From positions 16,248-80,247 of the forward strand of contig VGES01000013.1 of the NCBI GenBank assembly GCA_016869765.1: a stretch of 64,000 nt of DNA, in the 5' to 3' direction. The translations under genes were made by a program, and so were the position numbers. This DNA is from Alphaproteobacteria bacterium (GTDB lineage: Bacteria > Pseudomonadota > Alphaproteobacteria > SHVP01). The notes under the pieces were generated by a model, which made no database searches, was not told the DNA's origin, and was given only the letters and a program-made list of their open reading frames with translations. Below, in pieces: positions 34,770 to 42,975 of the stretch (the stretch's first letter is position 1; every line of letters begins with the position of its first letter).

Positions 34770-35298
34770 CCCAGGTGGTGAACGCCGCCAGGAACTTGGC
34801 GAGACGATCGTTGGTCGCTGGATCCTTGAGCGTGCCGTCGGCGGCGAACTCGCCCGACGCCGGACCGATCATGAGTTCGGGTTGGTTCATCACCAGGCCG
34901 TTCAGCAGCACGAAGACCTGGCGCAAGTGATACTGCGCGCGCGCCGTGCCGAATCGCCCGGCCGAGGCGCCCATAAGCGCGATCGGCTTGCCCGCTAAGG
35001 GTTGCGCGGGTGGGCGTGACACCCAGTCGATCGCGTTCTTGAGCACGCCCGGGATCGAGTAGTTGTATTCGGGCGTGGCGATCAGAAGGCCATCGGCCTG
35101 GGCGATCGCCTGGCGGAGCGCAGCGACGGGCGCGGGGAAACCCACGGCGTTGACGTCCTCGTTGTAGAGCGGAATCGGCGCGAGATCGAAACGCTCGATC
35201 GCAAGACCGGCCGGCGCCAGACGCTGGGCTTGAACGATCAGCCGCGTGTTGAAGGACTCCCGGCGCAGGCTGCCCGAGATCGCGAGAATGCGCGTCAC
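34744..35298 (-). CDS. NADPH-dependent FMN reductase (flavodoxin-like)
   Basis: A 184-residue protein with the flavodoxin-like fold. The phosphate-binding loop reads [12 protein letters not shown], and the flavin-contact motif [18 protein letters not shown] is the signature of the NADPH-dependent FMN reductase/azoreductase family. The GTG start overlaps the hisI stop by 4 bases (GTGA), so translation is coupled although the roles look unrelated. Family members reduce quinones, azo dyes or chromate; the physiological partner is unknown. Confidence 0.9.
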   Translation of the reverse strand: MTRILAISGSLRRESFNTRLIVQAQRLAPAGLAIERFDLAPIPLYNEDVNAVGFPAPVAALRQAIAQADGLLIATPEYNYSIPGVLKNAIDWVSRPPAQPLAGKPIALMGASAGRFGTARAQYHLRQVFVLLNGLVMNQPELMIGPASGEFAADGTLKDPATNDRLAKFLAAFTTWVTARPRSS

Positions 35299-35699
35299 GT
35301 CCGCTCTCCGTACAGCGCCTTGGGATCGGCGATGACGTCGGCGATGACGCGGAACTCGCCACCACGCACCGCGTGAAAGAAGCAGTTGCGACGCCCGGTG
35401 TGGCAGGCGACGCCCTTCTGATCGACCAGCAGCAACAGCGTGTCGCCGTCGCAATCCAGGCGCATCTCGCGCAACGTCTGGGTCTGGCCCGAGGTTTCGC
35501 CCTTGCGCCACAACCCCTGGCGCGAACGCGACCAATAACAGACGCGGCCGGTCGCCAGCGTTTCGCGGATCGCCTCGGCGTTCATCCAAGCCATCATCAG
35601 CACCTCGCCCGTGTCGTGTTGCTGGGCGATCGCTGGCACGAGCCCGCGGTCGTCGAACTTGGTCGCGGCGAGCAGAGCGATGACGTCGCTGCCGGTCAT
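35295..35699 (-). CDS. hisI: Phosphoribosyl-AMP cyclohydrolase
   Basis: A 134-residue enzyme of histidine biosynthesis that hydrolyses the purine ring of PR-AMP (third step). The conserved region [20 protein letters not shown] and the metal site with D-C-D-G-D and C-H-T-G-R-R-N-C are present. It is the stand-alone form, without the HisE (PRA-PH) domain found fused in E. coli. It sits outside any histidine operon here, between the metC-like and FMN reductase genes. Confidence 0.96.
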   Translation of the reverse strand: MTGSDVIALLAATKFDDRGLVPAIAQQHDTGEVLMMAWMNAEAIRETLATGRVCYWSRSRQGLWRKGETSGQTQTLREMRLDCDGDTLLLLVDQKGVACHTGRRNCFFHAVRGGEFRVIADVIADPKALYGERT

Positions 35700-35700
35700 C

Positions 35701-36888
35701 TCAAGCGGCTCCCTTGCGGCGGCGTTCGACGTCGTTCAGGCGTGCGAAGGCGCGGTCGAGGTCGGCGATCAGGTCGTCGGGATCTTCGAGGCCGACATGG
35801 ATACGCATGGTGTGGCCCGCGACCTTCCAGGCCGTCGCAGTGCGCGAGCGCTCCGGGTGCGTCGGCATGCACAGGCTCTCGTAACCGCCCCAGGAGGCGC
35901 CCATGCCGAACAGCGAGAAGCCGTTGACCATGGCGGCGAGCGCGGCCCGCGAGCAGGGGGTGAGCAGGAAACCAAACAGCCCCGAGGCGCCGAGGAAGTC
36001 GCGCTTCCACAACACGTGACCGGGATCGCCGGGCAACGCCGGGTGAATGACGCGCTCGACCTCGGGTCGCGCGGCGAGCCAGCGCGCCACCTTCAGGCCC
36101 GAGTCCTGATGATGGCGCAGCCGCACGGCGAGCGTGCGGATGCCGCGTTGTGCGAGATAGGCATCGTCGGGCCCGAGGCAGTATCCGAGAGTGTGCGTCG
36201 CGTCGCGCACCGCCTCGAGGGCGCCCTTGTTGACGGTGACCGTGCCCAGCATCGCGTCCGAGTGGCCGCCGATGTATTTGGTCGCCGACTGGATCGAGAC
36301 ATCGACGCCGTGCTGGAACGGCTTGAAATAGAGCGGCGAGGCCCAGGTGTTGTCGAGCAGCACCTTGGCGCCACCGGCGTGGGCGACTTTGGAAATGGCG
36401 GGAATGTCCTGCACCTCGAAGGTGAGCGAGCCCGGCGACTCGCACATCACCGCCTTGGTGTTGGGACGCATGAGCGCGGCCAAGCCCGACCCGATCAGCG
36501 GGTCGAAATAGGTGGTCTCGACGCCCCAGCGCTTGAGCAGCGTATCGCACAGTCGTCGCGTCGGCGTGTAGACCGAGTCGGCCACGAGGAAGTGCGCCCC
36601 CTGTGCGGCGAAGGCGAGCAACGCGGCCGAGACGGCCGCCGCGCCCGAGGGATAGCTGTAGCAGGCATCGCCGCCCTCGAGCTCGCGCACGGCTTCCTCG
36701 AAGGCGTGCTGCGTCGGCGTGCCGCGCCGGCCGTAGACGAAGGTCGGGTCGGGGCGGCGCGACAGGTTCTCGAGTTCGTCCAGCGTTCTCACGAGCACGG
36801 TCGAGGCGTGGAACACCGGTGGGTTCACGGCGCCCAGGTGTTTTTCCGGGTGACGTCCGGCGCGCACGACTTTGGTGTCTTCTTTCAT
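35701..36888 (-). CDS. metC: Cystathionine beta-lyase-like PLP enzyme
   Basis: The 395-residue protein belongs to the Cys/Met metabolism PLP family. PLP Lys204 is in [13 protein letters not shown] and Y-G-R-R-G-T-P-T near residue 52 is the family's substrate-binding segment. The combination with the order of motifs fits cystathionine beta-lyase better than gamma-synthase, but the two are hard to separate. It would convert cystathionine to homocysteine. The ATG follows GGGAGAGAG. It lies upstream of hisI (1 base gap) and downstream of the sulfurtransferase gene (63 bases). Confidence 0.9.
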   Translation of the reverse strand: MKEDTKVVRAGRHPEKHLGAVNPPVFHASTVLVRTLDELENLSRRPDPTFVYGRRGTPTQHAFEEAVRELEGGDACYSYPSGAAAVSAALLAFAAQGAHFLVADSVYTPTRRLCDTLLKRWGVETTYFDPLIGSGLAALMRPNTKAVMCESPGSLTFEVQDIPAISKVAHAGGAKVLLDNTWASPLYFKPFQHGVDVSIQSATKYIGGHSDAMLGTVTVNKGALEAVRDATHTLGYCLGPDDAYLAQRGIRTLAVRLRHHQDSGLKVARWLAARPEVERVIHPALPGDPGHVLWKRDFLGASGLFGFLLTPCSRAALAAMVNGFSLFGMGASWGGYESLCMPTHPERSRTATAWKVAGHTMRIHVGLEDPDDLIADLDRAFARLNDVERRRKGAA

Positions 36889-36951
36889 GACTCTCTCCCG
36901 CGGGGCCGATCTACATAGCACCGCAGGCGCGGGCGGACCACGTCCCTGGGC

Positions 36952-37803
36952 TTACGTGCCGGTCGCCACCGGCGTGTCGGCTTGCGCGCCCCATTCGGCC
37001 CACGAGCCGTCGTAGACCGCCCAGCGTTCGTGCCCGACCAGGTACAGCCCGAAGGCCAGCGCCGAGGCCGTGATGCCCGAGCCGCAGGTGGTCGCAATGG
37101 GTTTGGCGAGGTCGATGCCGGCGCCGGTGAACAACGCCCGGAGATCGGCCGCCGGGCGCACGGTCTTGGCGTTGGCGTCGATCAACTCGGCCGAGGGCAG
37201 GCAACGACTGCCCGGGATGTGGCCCGAGCGCAGGCCGGGCCGGGGTTCGGGTTCGGTTCCGGCGAAGCGGCCGCGCGGCCGCGCATCCAGCACCTGCTCG
37301 ACCTTGCTCGTGACGTTGGCCTTCATCGCTGCCAGGTCGCGCACGAGCGAGGTCTCCAGGCGCGCATGAAACCTCGCCGGCTTGGCCGGTCGCACGGTCG
37401 ACTCGGTCGGGCGCTTTTCGGCCATCCATTTGACGAAGCCACCGTTCAAGATCGCGACGTCGCGATGGCCGAAGGCGCGGAACGTCCACCACACGCGCGC
37501 CGCGCCCTGCAGCCCGGCGCCGTCGTAAATGACGACGCGATCGCCACTGGAGACCCCGAGCGCGCCAACGGCACGTCCGAACGCCTCGGCCGAAGGCAGC
37601 ATGTGGGGCAGCGTCGTGTCACGGTCGGAGATGGCATCGATGTCGAAGAACTGCGCGCCGGGAACGTGCGCCGCGGCGAACTCGGCCTTGGCATCGCGCT
37701 TCTGCGCCGGCAGGTACCACGAGGCGTCGAGCACCTTGACGCGGTTCAGGTTGGCCGCGAGCCAGCCGGTTTCGACCAACGATTCTGGTTTGGCATAGGA
37801 CAT
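36952..37803 (-). CDS. sseA: 3-mercaptopyruvate/thiosulfate sulfurtransferase
   Basis: A 283-residue two-domain rhodanese. The active-site loop in the C-terminal domain is C-G-S-G-I-T-A with the persulfide-forming Cys240; this variant loop (C-G-[ST]-G-[VI]-T-A) is typical of mercaptopyruvate sulfurtransferases. The N-terminal domain carries the usual F-D-I-D and is inactive, as expected. It should move sulfur from 3-mercaptopyruvate. Its start codon abuts the stop of the AlaX-like gene (TGAATG), and it precedes the metC-like gene, so cysteine and sulfur metabolism genes are grouped. Confidence 0.92.
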   Translation of the reverse strand: MSYAKPESLVETGWLAANLNRVKVLDASWYLPAQKRDAKAEFAAAHVPGAQFFDIDAISDRDTTLPHMLPSAEAFGRAVGALGVSSGDRVVIYDGAGLQGAARVWWTFRAFGHRDVAILNGGFVKWMAEKRPTESTVRPAKPARFHARLETSLVRDLAAMKANVTSKVEQVLDARPRGRFAGTEPEPRPGLRSGHIPGSRCLPSAELIDANAKTVRPAADLRALFTGAGIDLAKPIATTCGSGITASALAFGLYLVGHERWAVYDGSWAEWGAQADTPVATGT

Positions 37804-38514
37804 TCAGACTCCGACGAAAGCGAGGTTGACGCGACGATTGAGCCGGCCCTTCTTTTCGATCTTGGTGACGGCGAGCGCACCGATCTCGCTCGTGCGCCGG
37901 ACGTGCGTACCGCCGCAAGGTTGCACGTCGACATGCTCGCCGATGCGGATCAGGCGCACGCGACCGGCGCCGACCGGCGGCTTGACCGCCATGGTCTTGA
38001 CGAGTTCGGGCTTGGCCGCGAGCTCCTCGTCGCTGATCCAGGTCTGTTCGACCGCATGATCGGCGGCGATCAGTTGTGCGAGCTGAGCGGTGATCGCATC
38101 CTTGTCGAGGTTCGCCTCGGGGATGTCGAAGTCGAGGCGCCCGCGGTCATCGCCGACCTGGCCGCCGGTGACCGGGTAGCGGAGCACCGCCGACAACAGG
38201 TGCAGACCCGTGTGCATGCGCATCAGGCGATGGCGCCGCGGCCAATCGATTTCGGCCGTCACCGCTTCGCCCAGGGTCAACGCAGCACCGCCGACGAGAT
38301 GCCGGACGGAACCCGGAGACTCGCCCTTGATAGTGTTGGCGACCGTGATCGCGCTGCCGTCGGCGCGTACCAGCCGCCCGGTGTCGCCGGGCTGTCCGCC
38401 GCCTTGGGCGTAGAACACCGTGCGATCCAACTCGACCGCATCGCCATGGACCGCTGTCACCTTGGCCGTACAGGCCTTGGCGTAGGCGTCGTCATTGAAC
38501 ACCAGAATGGTCAT
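37804..38514 (-). CDS. AlaX-like alanyl-tRNA editing protein
   Basis: A 236-residue protein with the editing domain of alanyl-tRNA synthetase but no catalytic synthetase core. The zinc-site motifs are H-T-G-L-H in R-M-H-T-G-L-H-L-L and the C-terminal C-G-G-T-H, both required for hydrolysis of mischarged Ser- or Gly-tRNA(Ala). The size fits the AlaX type. It acts in trans in the cytoplasm. The shorter ATG start was chosen over the Met four residues upstream. It abuts the sulfurtransferase gene downstream, with no evident functional link. Confidence 0.93.
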   Translation of the reverse strand: MTILVFNDDAYAKACTAKVTAVHGDAVELDRTVFYAQGGGQPGDTGRLVRADGSAITVANTIKGESPGSVRHLVGGAALTLGEAVTAEIDWPRRHRLMRMHTGLHLLSAVLRYPVTGGQVGDDRGRLDFDIPEANLDKDAITAQLAQLIAADHAVEQTWISDEELAAKPELVKTMAVKPPVGAGRVRLIRIGEHVDVQPCGGTHVRRTSEIGALAVTKIEKKGRLNRRVNLAFVGV

Positions 38515-38801
38515 GCACCCTGCCACAAGCGCCCTGTCCCACGCCGAAACAAAGCCAAACTATCTAGTAATATCAATCCGTTACCGATTCGCGTCGGGGC
38601 CAAACTAGCACGTTCGGACCGCTGGGGCGACGTTTTGGGCCGCGTGCCGGATTGCGACTCGCGACCCGTCAGGCTCATGACCCACGCACGCGAAGCGAAG
38701 ATCGGCGCGCCAACCAATGTCGTGTGGTGCGGCGCGTCCGTCAACGCACGATCACGTCGGATTGACCGCGCAACGCGCAACTTGGTGTAGCGTCCATCGC
38801 C

Positions 38802-39803
38802 TCACGCCATCCAGCGCGGCACGGGCAGGTTCTTGCCGCGGAGGAATTCCGGGTTGAACAGTTTGCTCTGGTAGCGGCTGCCGAAATCGCACAGCACGGT
38901 GACGACGGTGTGGCCACGACCCAAATCGCGCGCCAGGCGCACGGCGCCGGCGACGTTGATCGCGCTCGAACCGCCGAGCACGAGCCCCTCCTGCTCGATC
39001 AGGTCGAACAGATAGGGGAGCGCCTCCTCGTCGCGAACCTGGTAGGCGCGATCCACCGGCGCGCCCTCCAGGTTCTTGGTGATGCGGCCCTGGCCGATGC
39101 CTTCGGTGATCGAGTTGCCCTCGGATTTGAGCTCGCCCGTCGTGTAGTAGCTGTAAAGCGCGGCGCCCATCGGGTCGGCGAGCGCGATGGTGACGTCACG
39201 GCGCTGCGTCTTGAGGTACATCCCGACGCCGGCCAGCGTCCCGCCGGTACCGACGGCGCAGACGAAGCCGTCGATCGTGCCGTCGGTCTGCTGCCAGATT
39301 TCCGGGCCGGTGGTGCGAAAGTGACCGTCGCGGTTGGCCGGGTTGTCGAACTGGTTGGCCCACAGGGCGCTTCCGGCCTTCGCGGCGTTCAGCTCGTCGG
39401 CGATGCGCCCCGAGACCTTCACGTAGTTGTTGGGATCGCGGTAGGGCACGGCCGGGACCGGGCGGAGATCGGCGCCGCAGAGCCGCAGCATGTCCATCTT
39501 CTCCTGGCTCTGCGTGTTGGGAATCACGATCACCGTCTTGTAGCCGCTGGCGTTGCCGACGAGCGCGAGGCCGATGCCGGTGTTGCCCGCGGTGCCCTCG
39601 ACGATGGTGCCGCCCGGCTTGAGCCGCCCCTTGGCCTCGGCGTCACGGATGATCGCAAGGGCGGCGCGATCCTTGACCGAGCCGCCGGGGTTGAGGAACT
39701 CGGCCTTGCCGAGGATCTCGCAGCCGGTCTGGTCCGAGAGGCGATTGAGCCGAATGAGAGGCGTGTTGCCGATGGTGTCGATGAAGCCGCGACGGATGTT
39801 CAT
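38802..39803 (-). CDS. cysK: Cysteine synthase A-like protein
   Basis: A 333-residue fold-type II PLP enzyme. The PLP Lys44 lies in P-G-G-S-V-K-D-R-A-A-L, the phosphate- or substrate-loop in E-G-T-A-G-N-T-G-I-G-L and the glycine-rich PLP loop in G-T-G-G-T-L-A-G-V. It replaces the acetate of O-acetylserine with sulfide. Two features differ from CysK: a longer C-terminal end (F-L-R-G-K-N-L-P-V-P-R-W), seen in the related group that includes cystathionine beta-synthase-like enzymes. It stands alone, separated by 275 bases from the first PrpD gene, divergently. Confidence 0.9.
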   Translation of the reverse strand: MNIRRGFIDTIGNTPLIRLNRLSDQTGCEILGKAEFLNPGGSVKDRAALAIIRDAEAKGRLKPGGTIVEGTAGNTGIGLALVGNASGYKTVIVIPNTQSQEKMDMLRLCGADLRPVPAVPYRDPNNYVKVSGRIADELNAAKAGSALWANQFDNPANRDGHFRTTGPEIWQQTDGTIDGFVCAVGTGGTLAGVGMYLKTQRRDVTIALADPMGAALYSYYTTGELKSEGNSITEGIGQGRITKNLEGAPVDRAYQVRDEEALPYLFDLIEQEGLVLGGSSAINVAGAVRLARDLGRGHTVVTVLCDFGSRYQSKLFNPEFLRGKNLPVPRWMA

Positions 39804-40078
39804 GCGGCCACGCTAGCCGACGCATCGCGGTTTGCAAGCAGCCCTGTCGTGCATCGGAGGAATGCAGCGGCTCCGTGAGTTTAGGGTCGATCGTGCGGAG
39901 GTCAGGTGGTGGGCGCCGGGATTCCCCATCGTGGGGTGCAGGTAGCAGTCGCTCCGCCCTGATACCTGTGCGGCCGCAACGCGGTGCATGGCGATCCCGG
40001 TTCGGCGGGACCAGGGGCAAGACTGTGGCGGGCCCGGCCATTCTGTATCATGATCGCCGGGGTCATAGGGGGTGAGCC

Positions 40079-41461
40079 ATGAACGTTTCCCGAGACGTGA
40101 GCATTACGCGGTCGCTCGCGCGCGAGATCGTCGATACCGGTTTCGCCGACATCCCAGCCGGCGCGATGGCAGCGGTGAAGCGCCTGGTGGTCGATCACAT
40201 CGGCATCACCTACATGGGGGCGGCTCTGACCGGCAAAGGCATTCTCGACTACGCGCGCGACGTGGGCGGCAAGCCCGAGGCGGTGTTGATCGGCACCGAC
40301 CTCAAGGTTCCAGCCGACCAAGCTGCTGGCATCAACGGGCATCTCTGCCGCACCACCGACTTCGAGGAAACCGGCCCGGGCACGCACGTGGGCCCGCTCT
40401 GCGTTCACACCGCGCTCGCCGCCGGACAGCGTGCCCATGCTTCGGGCCGCGAGGTGCTGGCGGCGATCGCACTCGGCTATCTGCTCATGGGACGCTTTCA
40501 CTTTGGCCGCACCGGCGCCGGTTGGCCGAGGACCGGCGATGCCCAGCATCGAGTCGTTGCGGCGGCCATCACCGCGCGCGTGCTGGGCTTCGATGCCGTC
40601 GCGACTGCCATGGCGATGAGCCTCGCGTGGGAACTCGGTGGCACGATGCTCAAGACGACGGAGTCCTCGGGCGCGACCACGTACATGGCCAAGCGCGTCA
40701 CGCCGTTCGCCTCGCTGACCCCGCTCGCCCATGCGCGGACCGGCGTCCAGGCCGCGATCATGGCGGGCTACGGCTGCGACAGCCTGTCCGATCAGATCGA
40801 CACTCAGCGTGCGAACTACGATTTGGCGCAACTCCTCCGCCAGCCCGCGCCCTGGCATTGGGTCGATGGCGAGATGGAGCTGAAGCCCTGGGTGTGCAGC
40901 CGCCACAGCCAGGCGGGGATGCAAGCGGTGCACGACCTGAGGCAACAGCATCGCATCGATCCGAAGGCGATCACGGCGATGCGGTTGCGGCTTTCCAACA
41001 TGTACACCCGGCCGTGGCAGTGGGAGCCCGCGCCCGACACCTATTGGGAGGCGATCTATTCCTCGCAATGGGCGGCCGCGATGATCGTCCAGGGCATTCC
41101 GGCCGGGCCGCAGTGGGTGAGCGCGGAACGCCTGGCCGATCCGTTCAGCCGCAAGCTTGCGGCGGCGGTCGAGGTTATCGAGGACCAGGAATCCTCCAAG
41201 GCCTACTGGGAGCTGCGCTGGATGGATATCCGTGGCCAGGCCGAGATAGACGCGGGCGGCCGAACCTACATCTCGCCGATCCTGACCATGCGCGACGCCT
41301 GGGGCAGCCCGGGCAAGGACATGCCCGACGCCGTCGTAGCAGAGAAGTTCTTCGAGTGTACCGCGCTGTCAATGCCGCGTCCGCGCGCCGAGCGTCTGTA
41401 CTCGGCCGCGAACCGCCTCGAGAAGATGGCCGACGTCAACGAACTGGCCGCGTTGATGTAG
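40079..41461 (+). CDS. MmgE/PrpD-family protein, paralogue 1
   Basis: A 460-residue member of the MmgE/PrpD family, which holds 2-methylcitrate dehydratase and related dehydratases or isomerases. Conserved blocks include I-G-I-T-Y-M-G-A-A, T-D-F-E-E-T-G-P-G, G-E-M-E-L-K-P-W-V-C-S-R-H-S-Q-A-G, and D-A-W-G-S-P-G-K-D-M near the C-terminus. Three close paralogues lie downstream (41497, 50973 and 54345). The ATG follows AGGGGGTG. It is likely co-transcribed with paralogue 2, 35 bases away. The substrate is not known; a 2-methylcitrate role is not supported because no prpB or prpC gene is near. Confidence 0.88.
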   Translation: MNVSRDVSITRSLAREIVDTGFADIPAGAMAAVKRLVVDHIGITYMGAALTGKGILDYARDVGGKPEAVLIGTDLKVPADQAAGINGHLCRTTDFEETGPGTHVGPLCVHTALAAGQRAHASGREVLAAIALGYLLMGRFHFGRTGAGWPRTGDAQHRVVAAAITARVLGFDAVATAMAMSLAWELGGTMLKTTESSGATTYMAKRVTPFASLTPLAHARTGVQAAIMAGYGCDSLSDQIDTQRANYDLAQLLRQPAPWHWVDGEMELKPWVCSRHSQAGMQAVHDLRQQHRIDPKAITAMRLRLSNMYTRPWQWEPAPDTYWEAIYSSQWAAAMIVQGIPAGPQWVSAERLADPFSRKLAAAVEVIEDQESSKAYWELRWMDIRGQAEIDAGGRTYISPILTMRDAWGSPGKDMPDAVVAEKFFECTALSMPRPRAERLYSAANRLEKMADVNELAALM

Positions 41462-41496
41462 ATCGGCGTCCGCTTCGAGGGCAAGGAGTTCGTCCC

Positions 41497-42927
41497 ATGG
41501 GAAACGTCCGTGCACCGACCCGTGAGGGCGACGTGAGCCAGATGTTGGCCGCCGAGATGGTGGCAACGCCGTTCCATGCCATTCCACGGGCTTGCATCGA
41601 CGCCGCCCGGAATCTGCTGATCGACCACGTCGGTATCACCTACATGGGTGCCGCGCATATTGGCCGCGAACTTATCGCCTACGCCAAGGATATTGGCGGG
41701 CGACCCGATGCCGTTCTCATCGGCGACGGTGCGAGACTCCCGGCTGAAGTCGCGGCCGGCATCAACGGCCATTTCTGCCGGTCGACCAATTTCGAAGATA
41801 CCGGGCCCGGTCGCCACATTGGGCCGCTGGCCGTGCATACGGCGTTGGCGGTCGGTCAGCGAAGGCACGCGTCGGGGCGCGATGTCCTCGCCGCCGTGGC
41901 TCTTGGCTATGTGCTGTGTGGGCGATTTCATTTTGCCAGACGAACCGGGCCGATTAGCGGAACTCCGGAGCACCGGATGGTGGCCGCGGCGATCGCTTCG
42001 CGCTTGCTCGGCTACGACCAGGCAACGACGGCGACGGCGCTGAACCTCGCCTGGGAGCTGCCGCATCGCGAGCCGATGCCCGGACAGCTCGCCGCCCACG
42101 GCAGCAATTTTGTCACCAAACGAATATCGCCGCTTGGCACCCCGTCTGCGCTCGCGACCCCCTTGTACCATGCACGCGGCGGGGTGCAGGCGGCGCTGAT
42201 GGCCGGTCATGGGTTCAAGAGCGTGCCAAACGAGATTGGCCAGTTTCTTCACGACTACGATGTCCCCGCGCTAACCGTCGACCCGACGCCATTTCGTTTT
42301 CTGCACGGCGAAATGGAACTGAAGCCCTGGATCTGCAGTCGGCAGAGCCAGACTGGAATTCAGGCCCTGTCGGACTTGCTCGACGAACACGCGATCGATG
42401 CCGGCAGGGTCACTGCCCTGCGACTTCGATTGACCTTCATGTCGCTGGTACCGCATCAGATCGATCCCGCGCCGGACGACTACTGGCAGGCGATCTACTC
42501 GACGAATTGGTGCGCGGCGATGGTGCTGCAGCGCATTGCGGCAGGCCCGCAATGGGTGTCACCGGAGAGAATTGCCGACCCGGTCAGTCGCCGCCTGGCG
42601 GCGATGGTCGAGGTGCTCGAAGACCCGGAATCATCGCAGATCTATCGCGACCGTCTGACCAAGGGTCGGGCAGCGGTGCGGGGTACCGCAGAAATCGAAG
42701 CAGGGGGGCGGACCTATCGCGCGATACGGACCCTGGGCGAGACTTATGGCAGCCCCGGCAAAGAAATGACTGCGGCGATGGTCGAGGCGAAGTTCCACGA
42801 ATGCGTCGCGCCATCGCTCGGTCGCGATCGCGCGAGTCAGCTGCTTCAGTCACTGCGAAGCATAGAGGACATCAACGACGTCAATGACGTCGCGGCCCTG
42901 ATGACGTCCGACCGCCGCCGGGCGTGA
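41497..42927 (+). CDS. MmgE/PrpD-family protein, paralogue 2
   Basis: A 476-residue protein related to paralogue 1 over its whole length, with the same blocks I-T-Y-M-G-A-A, N-F-E-D-T-G-P-G, E-M-E-L-K-P-W-I-C-S-R and Y-G-S-P-G-K-E-M. Its C-terminus is a few residues longer. It follows paralogue 1 after 35 bases with an AAGGAG site, so the two are likely expressed together and may form mixed dimers. The reaction is probably a dehydration or isomerisation of an organic acid, without further detail from sequence. Confidence 0.88.
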   Translation: MGNVRAPTREGDVSQMLAAEMVATPFHAIPRACIDAARNLLIDHVGITYMGAAHIGRELIAYAKDIGGRPDAVLIGDGARLPAEVAAGINGHFCRSTNFEDTGPGRHIGPLAVHTALAVGQRRHASGRDVLAAVALGYVLCGRFHFARRTGPISGTPEHRMVAAAIASRLLGYDQATTATALNLAWELPHREPMPGQLAAHGSNFVTKRISPLGTPSALATPLYHARGGVQAALMAGHGFKSVPNEIGQFLHDYDVPALTVDPTPFRFLHGEMELKPWICSRQSQTGIQALSDLLDEHAIDAGRVTALRLRLTFMSLVPHQIDPAPDDYWQAIYSTNWCAAMVLQRIAAGPQWVSPERIADPVSRRLAAMVEVLEDPESSQIYRDRLTKGRAAVRGTAEIEAGGRTYRAIRTLGETYGSPGKEMTAAMVEAKFHECVAPSLGRDRASQLLQSLRSIEDINDVNDVAALMTSDRRRA

Positions 42928-42975
42928 AGGGAGCCGCATCCCTCGGAGATGCTTCGGGGTTCGATCGTTCGGCCG

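Noticed and set aside
40072..41496. A long plus-strand extension upstream of PrpD paralogue 2 covering paralogue 1 in another frame
   Set aside because: It is a shadow of PrpD paralogue 1; the real start of paralogue 2 has its own ribosome binding site at 41497.
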